Source: Solirubrobacterales bacterium (GTDB lineage: Bacteria; Actinomycetota; Thermoleophilia; Solirubrobacterales; Solirubrobacteraceae). Taken from it: a DNA stretch of 44,267 bases. The notes under the pieces are model-generated. The model made no database searches, had not been told where the DNA came from, and saw only the letters and a program-made list of their open reading frames with translations. The DNA lies in the NCBI GenBank assembly GCA_003132505.1, contig PKXY01000041.1, positions 1-44,267 of the forward strand. Reading direction: 5' to 3'. Position numbers and translations under genes: made by a program. This document shows, one piece after another, positions 23,701 through 32,372 of this stretch (positions are counted from its first letter, which is position 1; every line of letters starts with the position of its first letter).

Positions 23701-24380
23701 TCGTGGCGGATGGTCATCCGGTCACATAGCGCCTGGAACGCCTCCACCAGCTCGCTTCTTTGTTCAACCGCGGCGACGAAATCGCGCGTCAGCCCTGGAT
23801 CGATCGGTGGTGCTGCGTCGTTGCGCGGGTCGAGCGATGCGACAGCGTTGGTAAACGACGCCATCGCCGCATCGCCTCGGAGTGCGCGCAGCACGCTCTT
23901 GCTGTTGCGGCGGTAGCCGATCGCCTCTTTGAGCATCCAGAACAGGACCGCCCGCTCTTTGCTGACTCCGAGGGAAGAGTGCGGGTCAAGCGAGGTTCCT
24001 GGGGTGAGGGAGATCAGGTTGATCTCGTTGGAGCGCAGCTTGTGGGTCTCGAGCGGCAGGAGCGTAATGCGCGACGCAAGCGCGACGTCGTCGCGTCCGG
24101 TTACGTTGAGACGCCGGATGTTCTGGCGCGCGATGTCCGCGTTTGAGCAGACGTAGACGATGTCGATGCGTCCGACCTTGCCGCTGCGCTGCAGCTCATC
24201 AACCACAAGCGCTGTCACACCGCGGGCCACGAGCGTCTTTCCGAGCCCGACTTCGTCGGCAACTAGGAATCGTCGTGCGTCGTCGTCGCGGAACAGCCGA
24301 TCGTAGGCGTACCTCACGGTCTCAAGCTGGAAGTCCTTCAGCCGGCCGAGTTCCGCGTCGACGTCGATGCGGTCCGTCAC
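20796..24380 (-). CDS. Large superfamily 2 helicase, third gene of a helicase/PLD/DUF6361 defence operon
   Basis: A 1194-residue ATP-dependent helicase. Motif I is ADEVGLGKT (residues 41-49), motif II VILDEFQRF (264-272, DEFQ in place of DEAH), motif III LLLSATPYRMYT (305-316); the C-terminal lobe has VGQEGLDFHLYSHAIVHWNLP and QREGRIHRFKNH near 1020-1050, the motif V/VI pair with the arginine finger. A long middle insertion of about 600 residues separates the lobes. Its start overlaps the PLD gene stop by 4 bases. The order DUF6361, PLD, helicase matches my recollection of the Azaca antiphage system (ZacA, ZacB, ZacC), in which this would be ZacC. A DISARM-like or uncharacterised system is the alternative. 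Confidence 0.85.
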   Translation of the reverse strand: MTDRIDVDAELGRLKDFQLETVRYAYDRLFRDDDARRFLVADEVGLGKTLVARGVTALVVDELQRSGKVGRIDIVYVCSNADIARQNIRRLNVTGRDDVALASRITLLPLETHKLRSNEINLISLTPGTSLDPHSSLGVSKERAVLFWMLKEAIGYRRNSKSVLRALRGDAAMASFTNAVASLDPRNDAAPPIDPGLTRDFVAAVEQRSELVEAFQALCDRMTIRHETNAAWSEELRYDRREIVSDLRATLAQVCISALEPDLVILDEFQRFRDILDNPDTAAGELAQQLFNWRDPESGTRARLLLLSATPYRMYTLGQEHETEDHHQDFMRTVRFLCGDDTETAAEIESAFADHKHSLINTAEINLTELRGCRERIEAALGTIMCRTERLAVRDDRDGMLEHRDVATPLTASDVRGYLALQNVARLLEEPDVIEYWKSAPYLLNFMDGYRFKTKLEDAAESPVLSREVATAIGRNAQNLPWRDVERYGDIDPGNPRMRVLDADVIQSGAWQALWIAPSLPYYALEGPYADPRVADFTKRLVFSSWNVVPRAVAAMLTYAAERRMLRLLDSDPRNTRQARDQRTQLLTFRISDGRLSSMPVLALLYPSPTLATLADPLDYARNAATHGVPATVSGLREWAEDRLSARIDALPAKGSGLRGPVDPSAHPYAWSGPEPWSITPEYALHLAFTERFVRLSRMTASDMLEAGFCREDLDLLVRIAGRSHVPTAAMFADACHHAHAALAEEEESASSRDVVDESWYWAAPILLDLHLDPEATRAWWSRDNLAAIWAGDDTAEDGESRWADHVERARSLLRGDLTLGRRPDDLVATIVQLAAAGWGTVCARALTRVSHGSGHADVKLRDAAGQAAWGFRSLFNGPEVTAMVRSPDPTTAYWRHVLRYGTDGCLQAVVDEYAHVLVDDRGLFDPEPTHRWRVLAETIREALTLRATRVRVDRVGVDPRQGIKLTRRNMRTQFAARFGDERNADGTGGVRATQLRTAFNSPFWPFVLASTSVGQEGLDFHLYSHAIVHWNLPSNPVDLEQREGRIHRFKNHAVRRNVAQTYGDELMLEPGTDPWASLFARAAAERAPGVTDLVPYWLFPIPGGARIERHVPTLPLSRDRARIDDLRRSLTVYRLAFGHARQEDLVAYLVDRFGPAEAQRLAGELAIDLSPANLAVSGSAEFDPARRSFSANA

Positions 24381-26230
24381 GGCCGTGTCATCGCGTCGCG
24401 AATCGGCTGCCAGATCTCGAGCAGGCCATCGGGTAGCAGTTCCGCGCCGTCGGCCGTCGAACTGAGATCGGCGATCAGCCCCTCGACCTGCTGCAGCGTG
24501 TCCGGATCCCGATCGAGTGCCTTGAGCATCGTCTCAAGCAGAGGCACCTGTGCCTGCCACCGTCCTGCCGTCTCCGCGCGAGCGCCTTCACGGAACACCG
24601 CCAGTGCGTTGAGCGCCGAGTCCGCCGACCGCGCACTGTCGGCCAAGAGGAGCAGCAGAAAGCGCAGCACCTGGCTCTTGTCGCGAAGCAGTGCTCTGAG
24701 AAGTGACTCGCGTCGGTCCGCAGGAGCGCCCCGCAGATCTGCTCGGGTTACAAACCCGGTGGACGCTGCGCGGCCCTCCGCTCGGATAGTGATTTCGAAG
24801 GCGAAGAACGCCGTCAGCAGCTCAGTCGGAAGAGCGTGCCATGTCGAGGTGCCTGTGATCTTCTGTGCTTGCGTGACAGTGATCGGCCGCACTAGAACTT
24901 CAGCGTCCGTCGGGCGGGTGCTTAGGGTCGGCACAGTCAGGGTCAGCGCGTAGTGACCGCTGTCCTCCGCGCCGACGTCTGCGACGAGATCCGCGCAAGC
25001 GATGTCTCGTCGCAGATTGTGGAGCTCGTTTTCGAGCCTCTCCAGCACTACGTCGACCTCGACCTGCTCGTCCGGCGGTTCGTAGCGGCGCAGGAGCGAT
25101 ACGAGACTTCGGTCGCTGTGGGCGTCGCCGAGCACGGCGTCTATGCCGCAGCGGCTCTTCGGGCCTTCAAGCTCGGCGAGGAACTCGACATTGCGGTTGA
25201 ACGCTGCGTGTGTGGCGTTTGCAGAGCCGACCCAGATACGCGCCTTCCAGCCGGCGTCGGCGACATAGGCCTTGGCGTGCAACCCGGTGAGTTCTGTCCC
25301 GGGGTCGAGTGCGGCTTCGTCGGCAGCCCCGTCGCTTGCAGCGTTGACCGTGTGTGCGTCGTCGTCGGGTTGTAAGGCGTCGTCGAACACCTGGATTGGC
25401 TCAAAGCTTGCGAGCTGATCCGCAGACAGGCGTGCGAGCGTGTCCAGGCGGGAGATCAGCTGGTGGTCGTTGCCTGCATTCGCGAGCCGATCGAGGGCTG
25501 AGGAGGACAGGAACGGAGAGATGACCAGCAGCCGGCGGATGTCGCCGGTAAACGGCCACGCGGGCCGGCCATCGTGACCGATCGGATGAAAGACAACGCT
25601 CTCAAAGTCGGGCGGCAGGTCCCAGCGGACGCGGGCGAGGTCTTGCGCGATTGTGCGAACGCGAACCGCCGCTGCCTCGCTGAGCGGCGATATCGCACAA
25701 CCCTCAAGGGCGGCAACGAACTCGGAGACCGGGCGGGAGGACGCAATCGGGCGCCCGCTGTTCGTGAGCTCTCCGTCGAGTACTAGCGCGGTGTCCCATG
25801 AGCGGTCGAACGTCAGGTTGCGGGATAGGACGAGCAGCCTGTAGAGAGTCGGCTCGTCCGGGGCGACGTAGCGCAGGGCCCAGACTTTGGGATGAAAGAC
25901 ACCGCCGTCGGTCGGGCTGCGAGCCTCCACGACGGCGTCCTCGAGTTGGGAGAGGAGACGATGGTCGTGCTGCGGGATGGCAATCTGGCCGGCCTGGCAG
26001 AAGATCGTCAAACGGTCCGCGTATTGGCGCAGCGCCGCGAGGAGCGCATGCGGGTCGGCGGTTGGCCGGCCATTCTCCTGCTGCCAGTCAAAGACCGTGA
26101 ACGCGAGCGGAACGCGGAGTAGCGCCACTAGGTCGAGTGAGAAGGTCGTGCCGACCCCCTGGTCGAAGCGATATCCGTCCGGGGGCGTGAGCGCCTCCAC
26201 GAGTAGCTGACGGTCGTCAGGAGCGAGCAT
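24377..26230 (-). CDS. Phospholipase D-like nuclease, second gene of the defence operon
   Basis: A 617-residue protein with two HxK motifs of the PLD superfamily: VFHPKVWALRY (His113, Lys115) with SRNLT downstream, and LHAKAYVADAG (His318, Lys320) with VGSANATHAAF and NVEF after it. Two HKD halves in one chain suggest an active monomer or pseudo-dimer; in bacterial defence systems such proteins cut DNA rather than lipids. A C-terminal helical region (430-617) is unassigned. It overlaps the DUF6361 gene by 14 bases upstream and the helicase by 4 bases downstream, so the three are surely translated from one message. Confidence 0.85.
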   Translation of the reverse strand: MLAPDDRQLLVEALTPPDGYRFDQGVGTTFSLDLVALLRVPLAFTVFDWQQENGRPTADPHALLAALRQYADRLTIFCQAGQIAIPQHDHRLLSQLEDAVVEARSPTDGGVFHPKVWALRYVAPDEPTLYRLLVLSRNLTFDRSWDTALVLDGELTNSGRPIASSRPVSEFVAALEGCAISPLSEAAAVRVRTIAQDLARVRWDLPPDFESVVFHPIGHDGRPAWPFTGDIRRLLVISPFLSSSALDRLANAGNDHQLISRLDTLARLSADQLASFEPIQVFDDALQPDDDAHTVNAASDGAADEAALDPGTELTGLHAKAYVADAGWKARIWVGSANATHAAFNRNVEFLAELEGPKSRCGIDAVLGDAHSDRSLVSLLRRYEPPDEQVEVDVVLERLENELHNLRRDIACADLVADVGAEDSGHYALTLTVPTLSTRPTDAEVLVRPITVTQAQKITGTSTWHALPTELLTAFFAFEITIRAEGRAASTGFVTRADLRGAPADRRESLLRALLRDKSQVLRFLLLLLADSARSADSALNALAVFREGARAETAGRWQAQVPLLETMLKALDRDPDTLQQVEGLIADLSSTADGAELLPDGLLEIWQPIRDAMTRP

Positions 26231-27425
26231 CTGGTGGGACGAGGTCGTTGATGAACCGCTGGGCGATGGCCCAGCGGTAGTTCATACGCGCGGTGCCGGC
26301 GTCGCCGCCCCAGAGGTGAAGAGCGGCCTCGCTATGGAGGCGCGCTCCCATGGGGCCCTTGACCTGGCGCTCGCGACTGCTGATGAGCTCGCGCGCGCGG
26401 ACTGAGTTCGAGAGGTCTTGCTCCTCGACCACGAGTCGGGCCCAGCGCTCGATAAACGCGCGCGTGGGCGCCGTGACGGTTGCGGGAGTGCGATCGACGG
26501 TTTGCCAGAGCTCGGCGAGGTCCCACCGGCCCGGTTCACCGCCAGCCTCGAGCGTCAGAGATCTTGTCCAATCTGAGAGGCGCTGCTCGAACTCCTCAAT
26601 TTTCTCCTCCCACACGAGCCGTCGAGCGAGCAACAGGTTGTAAAGCAGAGGGGCTCCATGCATTACCGCCGAGAGCATGCGAGCCTGATTCAGGTCATCG
26701 ATCGTCTCACGCGGAAAGCGAGCAAGGTCAGGGTGCTCCCAGGGGAACGGGATATTGGACTGGCGACCGTGCTCGACAAGCCAGGCGAGCAGGGTGCCGC
26801 GCGGGCGGCCAAGGAGCACACGCTCGGTCAGGTAGGTGCGATCCTCGGGACGCAGTCGCAGCGAGCATTCGCCAGGGAAGCCCTCAGGCGGGTCGGGTAG
26901 TCCCGGATGCCAGTGGACGGCAGCGGTCGCGTCGGCGAGCGGCTCGCCGTCGTCATCGACGCTACCCCGTTGGTCAACGCTTAGATTCGCGAGCCGTCGA
27001 AGATATTGATCCCGGCTACCGGGATATAGCCTGATTCCCCACGCGGCCAGGCCCTGCCAATACACGTCGCTCGGTAGCCGCTTGAGTGAACGTCGCACCC
27101 TTGCTCCGATGACACCTTCAGGGTCGCCGTCGGCAAGTAGTGGCTCGATGAGATCCAGCTCCGCTTTGCGGGCGCGATCGGCGACGTTTGCCCTCCCGGC
27201 GTGCTGCTGCTCCAGCGAGCGATAGATCCACGGGATGAACAGAAAGTAGGCGACGCGGGTTTGGATGGTGCTCGTCCCCGGGAAGAAGTGCTCGGCGAAC
27301 CCGTCCCGGATTGAGCCGAGACCTAACTCATCGCGGGTATCGCGGTCGCGGAAAAGTTCGATGACGTCGAGCGCCGCGCGTCGCTCGGCGTCGGAGTAGT
27401 CGAGCCAGGAGAGGCTAGAGGTCAT
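26217..27425 (-). CDS. DUF6361-like protein, first gene of the defence operon
   Basis: A 402-residue protein beginning MTSSLSWLDYSDAERRAAL and containing DELGLGSIRDGFAEHFFPG and TRVAYFLFIPWIYRSLEQQ, which I recognise as the start of the DUF6361 family. No catalytic motif is evident; the protein is Arg- and Trp-rich and largely helical. These genes accompany PLD-like proteins and large helicases, as here. It could be the recognition or scaffold component. A 193-base gap separates it from the nuclease-helicase gene upstream on the same strand. Confidence 0.8.
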   Translation of the reverse strand: MTSSLSWLDYSDAERRAALDVIELFRDRDTRDELGLGSIRDGFAEHFFPGTSTIQTRVAYFLFIPWIYRSLEQQHAGRANVADRARKAELDLIEPLLADGDPEGVIGARVRRSLKRLPSDVYWQGLAAWGIRLYPGSRDQYLRRLANLSVDQRGSVDDDGEPLADATAAVHWHPGLPDPPEGFPGECSLRLRPEDRTYLTERVLLGRPRGTLLAWLVEHGRQSNIPFPWEHPDLARFPRETIDDLNQARMLSAVMHGAPLLYNLLLARRLVWEEKIEEFEQRLSDWTRSLTLEAGGEPGRWDLAELWQTVDRTPATVTAPTRAFIERWARLVVEEQDLSNSVRARELISSRERQVKGPMGARLHSEAALHLWGGDAGTARMNYRWAIAQRFINDLVPPDARS

Positions 27426-27618
27426 TACCGGCTGTTAGCCGAGGCCCACGCGGTGAGGGTCGCGTCATGCGCGCCGCGCGGCGTGCCGTTGAGCATGCCG
27501 TGCATCCTCGCGCAGACGAAGCGGGGATGCGCTCGAATCTCGCGGCCCACTCTCGGGGTCCTGCAAGCGTCACCACTGGATCGGCCAAGTCCGCAACTAT
27601 CCAAGGAGGACACACGCG

Positions 27619-30600
27619 CTATTCGGCCATCTCGACAAATCGGCAGAGCGCGTTGGCAAGCCGCATGTGCTCGATCGTCTTGCAGTCGACCTCGAGTAGC
27701 CGCGGCGAGCAGACGAGGTAGGCGAGGCATTGTGCGCGGGAGATCGCGACGTTGAGGCGGTTGCGGGAGAGGAGGAAGTCGAGGCCGCGCGGCACGTCCT
27801 CGCCGCTCGAGCTGGCCATCGAGTAGATCACGACCAGGGCTTCCTGGCCCTGGAACTTGTCGACCGTGCCAACGCGCACGTCCGCGGGCAGACGCTCTCG
27901 GAGGAGATCAACGTGGGCGTTGAACGCCGCGACGACCATCACGTCGCTACGTCGCACGCCCGCGTCGCGCAGTCGTGCGACCTCGGCCACCACGGCGGCC
28001 GCCTCCTCCTCGGAGGACTGGCGGTTTCCTTCGTGTTCGACCGGGATGTAGCGCAGCCCGGTTCCGAGCGGCGTCGTTCGCTCCGCTGTGCGCGCGTCGG
28101 GTCGCAGCCGCCCCTCGTAGAACACCTCGGAGATGTAGCCGCAGACGTCGGGGTGCAGACGAAAGGTGCGTTCAAGGAAGAGGCCTCGATCGGGCGGGAT
28201 CGTCGCGTTCTCACCCAGGAGGTGCGCGAGGACTGACGCGTCGGCGCCTCCGGGGTGCGTTCCCTGCAGCACTTGCGCGAGCTGGAGCGGGTCACCGATC
28301 AGGACGAGATTGCGTGCGCAGGTGCCCATCGCGAGCGCGTCCGCGAGCGACACCTGGCCAGCTTCGTCAATGAACAGATAGTCGAGTCTGCCGTCGTGGC
28401 CGGAATGACAGAAAAGCCAGGCGGTGCCAGCGGCGAGGTCGGCTCCCGCGGTGTCAGACGCCTTCCAGACGTTCGTGATCATCTGGCCGTCGTACTCCGA
28501 CTCCGGATTGCCCTGGCTTGCCTTCTTTCGCCCGTCGAAGGCGATCCCGAGTTCGCCAGCGGCCGTCTCGACCTCCCCGAGCAGGTTGTGTATCGCCTTA
28601 TGGCTCGTCGAGGCGACCCCGACCGTCTTGCCGGCCCCGATCAGGTCGGCGATCAGTCGCCCGGCCGTCCAAGTTTTCCCGGAGCCGGGTGGACCCTGGA
28701 TCACGAGCTGACGTCCGTCGAGGGAGCGGGCGAGCTGCTTCATGGCGTCGAGGTCGTCGGTCTGCACGGGCTGTGGGAACGATTCGCGGGTGAGCACGGA
28801 TTCGAGCGCCGGGTAGCGTCGGTCGCCTGCGAGCAGCGAGCGACCGAGCCGTTCGAGCGCTTGCTCCTGCACGTCGGTGCCATAGGGGTTTCCGGGGATC
28901 AGCGCGCCCGGTAGAGCGACCCCCTCGAGCGAGGGCCCGCGCCGCAGCTCGAGCAGGTGTGCTTCGCGGTCGAGCGCGACGATCGTCCCGGCCGGCCCGC
29001 CGCCCGTCGCGAGATCCCTCGGCGCGTCGCCGACGCGCAGCTTGTGCTCCTGCGCCGGGTAGGTGAGGACGTGGACGTGTGATCGTGCCTCCGGCCAAGA
29101 TTCGCCGACGGGCTCGATCATTCCGATCGCGTCGGAGTCCTCGGTGAGCTCTTCCGATGTCCGCTCGAGCCGGTCGAAGAACGCCCACCACACCGGCTTG
29201 CGTTCCCGGTCGTGGTAGTCGAGCAGCTGAGCGACCAGTTCGCGGGGCGGGTCGCCGGTCGCCAGCAGCGCATCTCGCAACGCCGCGCGATCGGCATCCT
29301 CCGCTTTCGGCTGGCTCGGAGGCAGCGGCTCGGGCGAGGGGATCTCCCCCGCCTCGGCCTTACGTTCGAGCAGCCAGTCGCGCAGCAGCCGTGTCGCGAT
29401 CACGTCCTCCTCGTTGTAGGCCGCGATCGCGGAGAGCAGCTCTGGGTCGCGTGTCTGGACCCACCGCTCGTACTCGACGATCGACGTGCCGCCGTCCTTG
29501 ACCTCAGCGTGCCGCTCGAACGTGAGGAACGCCTCCATCTCTTTCAGCCCGTAACCGGGAACGGACGCGACGAGCCCGCCGCGCACCACCTTGAGCAGGT
29601 CGACCAATACCTCGCGACGCAGCAGCTCGTCAACCTCCTCCTCGCGCGTGCCGTAGCGGCCCGCGAGCCGGCGCAGCACGCTCAGCTCATAGGAGGCGTA
29701 GTGGTAGACGTGCATACCCGGGTACGCCTGCAGACGCGCGTGAACGAGATCAACGAACTGCTCGAGCGCCGCCCGCTCGCCCGCGCGATCATGCGCCCAC
29801 AGCGGGGTGAAACGGCCCTCCGGGTCAAGGACGCCCCACAGGTACTCGAGGCTGCCATCGACCGAGTCCCAGAACGGGTTGCCTTCAAGGTCGAAGAAAA
29901 GATCACCGGGCGACGGCTCAGGCAGAAGCGCAAAGCCGGACGGCGGGTCAAGCAGCTCGTAGCGCAGTTCGCCGGTTATGTCTCGCTCATGCTGCAGCCC
30001 CGCTTGACGGCGCAGCTTCGCGAACACCTCGGCGCTGATCCCCGCCGGCGCATCCGGGCCAGCCGCGGCCAGCGCCGCGCCGGTCAAAATCCCGCGGGCG
30101 CGAAGCGGCGCGAGATAACGCGCGCCCAGACCGGCGACGCGCGTCGGGTGATCGACCGCTTCCCACCACGCCTCGCAACGCTCGAGAAAACCACAGGTCT
30201 CACACGCGTCGCACGGAACCGCCTCGGTCTCGCGGGGCTCATCGAGGAACCCGGCAACGCGCGACTGGACACGGCGGGCGTACGCGGCGAAATCGTCGGG
30301 CCGGAAGCTCTCCCGCTCGCCATTGCCGAGCAGCACGTGCATTGCCCGCGGCGCGGCCCCTTGAATGCGCCCGACCTCCGTGCTGTAGAAGCAAAGCTGC
30401 AACACGTACGCCGGCTTCGCGTGACGCGCGAGCTTCGTGTCAAGGACCTCGTAGGAGTATGCGCCCAACTTCGGCGACGGGTCGTCGACACGCAGGAGGA
30501 AGTCCGCAATGCCACGCCAACGATCCGAACCGAGAACGGCCTGATAGACGACCTCGCATCCTGCGCGCATCGCCTCCTCGGTCTCACACGCCGCCCGCTC

Positions 30601-30858
30601 CCAATCATCCGGCAACGGCGCGTGGTCTCGCCGAAGGACTATCTCGCAGACGTCAAGCCCCTGCGCACGTAGCCCAACCAAGTACGCCGTCTCATGCTCC
30701 TGACCCTTCGCAAACAGGAGCTCGGCGCCAGCAGACGACGCCGCCGACAGGATCTCGCCTCGCGCCACCGCCAGCGAAAGTGCCGAGCTATGCCGGCAAC
30801 CAACGAACGCCGTGACATCTGATGGCGAGAGAAGCAACTGGCCGTTGCGGAAATGCAT
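27619..30858 (-). CDS. TM0106-type RecB-like nuclease fused to DNA2-type helicase
   Basis: A protein of about 1079 residues (ATG 30858; GTG 30876 possible). The N-terminal Cas4/RecB-like nuclease has GIADFLLRV and YEVLDTKLA and a cysteine cluster CDACETCGFLERC near 210-222 that may bind an iron-sulfur cluster. A RNase H-like exonuclease domain follows (DLFFDLEGNPFWD, YNEEDVIATRLL, about 300-480). The C-terminal SF1B helicase has Walker A GPPGSGKTWTAGR near 723, DEAGQVSLADA near 835, DKFQGQEALVV near 1010 and NVAISRAQ near 1038. Such fusions process DNA ends in repair and defence. It lies upstream of the DUF6361/PLD/helicase operon in the same orientation and may belong to it. Confidence 0.88.
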   Translation of the reverse strand: MHFRNGQLLLSPSDVTAFVGCRHSSALSLAVARGEILSAASSAGAELLFAKGQEHETAYLVGLRAQGLDVCEIVLRRDHAPLPDDWERAACETEEAMRAGCEVVYQAVLGSDRWRGIADFLLRVDDPSPKLGAYSYEVLDTKLARHAKPAYVLQLCFYSTEVGRIQGAAPRAMHVLLGNGERESFRPDDFAAYARRVQSRVAGFLDEPRETEAVPCDACETCGFLERCEAWWEAVDHPTRVAGLGARYLAPLRARGILTGAALAAAGPDAPAGISAEVFAKLRRQAGLQHERDITGELRYELLDPPSGFALLPEPSPGDLFFDLEGNPFWDSVDGSLEYLWGVLDPEGRFTPLWAHDRAGERAALEQFVDLVHARLQAYPGMHVYHYASYELSVLRRLAGRYGTREEEVDELLRREVLVDLLKVVRGGLVASVPGYGLKEMEAFLTFERHAEVKDGGTSIVEYERWVQTRDPELLSAIAAYNEEDVIATRLLRDWLLERKAEAGEIPSPEPLPPSQPKAEDADRAALRDALLATGDPPRELVAQLLDYHDRERKPVWWAFFDRLERTSEELTEDSDAIGMIEPVGESWPEARSHVHVLTYPAQEHKLRVGDAPRDLATGGGPAGTIVALDREAHLLELRRGPSLEGVALPGALIPGNPYGTDVQEQALERLGRSLLAGDRRYPALESVLTRESFPQPVQTDDLDAMKQLARSLDGRQLVIQGPPGSGKTWTAGRLIADLIGAGKTVGVASTSHKAIHNLLGEVETAAGELGIAFDGRKKASQGNPESEYDGQMITNVWKASDTAGADLAAGTAWLFCHSGHDGRLDYLFIDEAGQVSLADALAMGTCARNLVLIGDPLQLAQVLQGTHPGGADASVLAHLLGENATIPPDRGLFLERTFRLHPDVCGYISEVFYEGRLRPDARTAERTTPLGTGLRYIPVEHEGNRQSSEEEAAAVVAEVARLRDAGVRRSDVMVVAAFNAHVDLLRERLPADVRVGTVDKFQGQEALVVIYSMASSSGEDVPRGLDFLLSRNRLNVAISRAQCLAYLVCSPRLLEVDCKTIEHMRLANALCRFVEMAE

Positions 30859-31055
30859 CGCTTGAAGTATCGGCACCGGAATCGCGAAGCGTCACGCCCC
30901 AGTAGCTTGCGGAAACTTTGGTTAGCCCGCGCCTGACCATAGGAGGACTCCGAAACCTTGGGGTAAGGCTCGATCTGAGCAATGGCGCTACCGCTGCTGG
31001 TCGAGAGTGCCGTCAGCCGTCTCAACCGACTGCGGTCGCTACGAGTGGCACAGGC

Positions 31056-31712
31056 TCAGCGCCTTTGTCGGAGGAGGTCGCGCAGCCGTTGTGTAGCGAT
31101 CTTGTTGTTCGGGTCGAGGTCGATGACCTGCCGGAACGCCTGCTCTGCAGCGTCGAGCGATCCGATCGCTTGGTAGGCGCGTCCGAGGCGATTCATGGCG
31201 ACGGCGTCCTGCGGCGCGAGTGTCAAGATCGCCGAGTTGACCGCGATGGCGTCCTCGGGATCAGTCGTGGCGGCAGCTAGCTCTCTGAGTTCCGTGATGT
31301 CCTTCGGCAACACCGACCGTCGCGCTTCGATCCGTTTGGTCGTAGCGGCCCTCCTTCGCTCGATGGCGTCGGCGTGAGGGGCTAGTCGCGCGGTCGCGGT
31401 CGCCCGGTCCGCATCGGTGAACAGACGCGCGTAGGGCTTGCCGGCGTCGGCTACTAAGGCCTCGCAGGCAAGGTCGAGCGAGTCAGCGTCTTCCAGCTTC
31501 TTGTAGCCGTCGCTGGGCGCTTTGTAGAGGTAGCGCCTGACGTACTCTGCGACGGCAAGTCCGCCGCGGTCGATGGAGTTCTTCAACCCCCGCTTGTAAT
31601 AGGAGGGGTTGTACGGATTCCCGGCCTTGTCCTTGATACCTCGAGGACCCATCTGGTCGATCTGCCAGTGCAAGTCGCTTATTAGGGCGGCTATTGCATC
31701 GCGGTCATCCAC
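31056..31712 (-). CDS. TPR-repeat protein of unknown function
   Basis: 218 residues from GTG 31712. The N-terminal 120 residues (DLHWQIDQMGPRGIKDKAGNP, YVRRYLYKAPSDGYKKLEDA) are unassigned. The C-terminal part has two tetratricopeptide-like helical pairs, DAIAVNSAILTLAPQDAVAM and LGRAYQAIGSLDAAEQAFRQVIDLDP, which mediate protein contacts. The gene diverges from the GIY-YIG/Mrr operon with 142 bases between starts, so the three may be co-regulated. Confidence 0.75.
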   Translation of the reverse strand: MDDRDAIAALISDLHWQIDQMGPRGIKDKAGNPYNPSYYKRGLKNSIDRGGLAVAEYVRRYLYKAPSDGYKKLEDADSLDLACEALVADAGKPYARLFTDADRATATARLAPHADAIERRRAATTKRIEARRSVLPKDITELRELAAATTDPEDAIAVNSAILTLAPQDAVAMNRLGRAYQAIGSLDAAEQAFRQVIDLDPNNKIATQRLRDLLRQRR

Positions 31713-31854
31713 GGCGCGAAGGTCCGGTCAACTCGGATGCTTCCGCGAATCGTGCACGCGACGATCCTCGCAGAATCCGCCGTGCGGCAAGCGCAGTTGG
31801 GACCGCTTGCGGCTGGAACCGTCGTGCGCGCCGCGGAGCGCTAGGCTCGCTTCC

Positions 31855-32364
31855 GTGTCGGAGTTGCCGTCGCTCCCGAAGTCGTTCTCACGGATCGATC
31901 TCGAAGCGTTGGGCTTTGAGGGTTGGTGCACGTGGGCTGCCCTTCGTAAGGCTCACTTTGCGGCCGTCCCGGCGGGGCCTGCTGTCTACGTGATCTATCG
32001 AGCGGCCGCTGCCGCGCCGTCGTTCTTGGGCGTGAACCCTGGCGGTCGCTTCAAGGATAAGGATCCGAGTGTCCCACTGGACGTGCTGACTAGCAGTTGG
32101 GTCCCCGGCGCACACGTCGTGTACATCGGCAAGGCGGACGTCGCCGATCGACGGCTCAAGCAATTCGCGCGCTTCGGTGCTGGGGAGCCGGTCGGTCACT
32201 GGGGCGGCCGCTACATCTGGCAGCTCTCCGATTCGGACGAGCTTCTCGTCGCATGGCATGAGATCTCCTGGGTCGAGCAGGCACGCCAATATGAGAAGCG
32301 GCTCCTTGACCGCTTCGGCGAGCTTCACGGCGTCGTCAGGCCTTTCGCGAATCTCACGGGGTAG
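31855..32364 (+). CDS. GIY-YIG nuclease-like protein
   Basis: A 169-residue protein from GTG 31855; the open frame extends further upstream but there overlaps the divergent TPR gene. The motifs VYVIY (44-48) and VYIGK (89-93) stand for the GIY and YIG strands. Arg99/Arg100 follow in ADRRLKQF, then a His in AWHEISW, Glu148 in YEKRLLDRFGELHG and Asn166 near the end, which correspond to the usual catalytic Arg, Glu and terminal Asn. The whole protein is one nuclease domain with a short N-terminal extension. Its stop is 8 bases before the Mrr-type gene. Likely a DNA-cutting partner in a two-nuclease defence module. Confidence 0.75.
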   Translation: MSELPSLPKSFSRIDLEALGFEGWCTWAALRKAHFAAVPAGPAVYVIYRAAAAAPSFLGVNPGGRFKDKDPSVPLDVLTSSWVPGAHVVYIGKADVADRRLKQFARFGAGEPVGHWGGRYIWQLSDSDELLVAWHEISWVEQARQYEKRLLDRFGELHGVVRPFANLTG

Positions 32365-32372
32365 CAGAGCGG

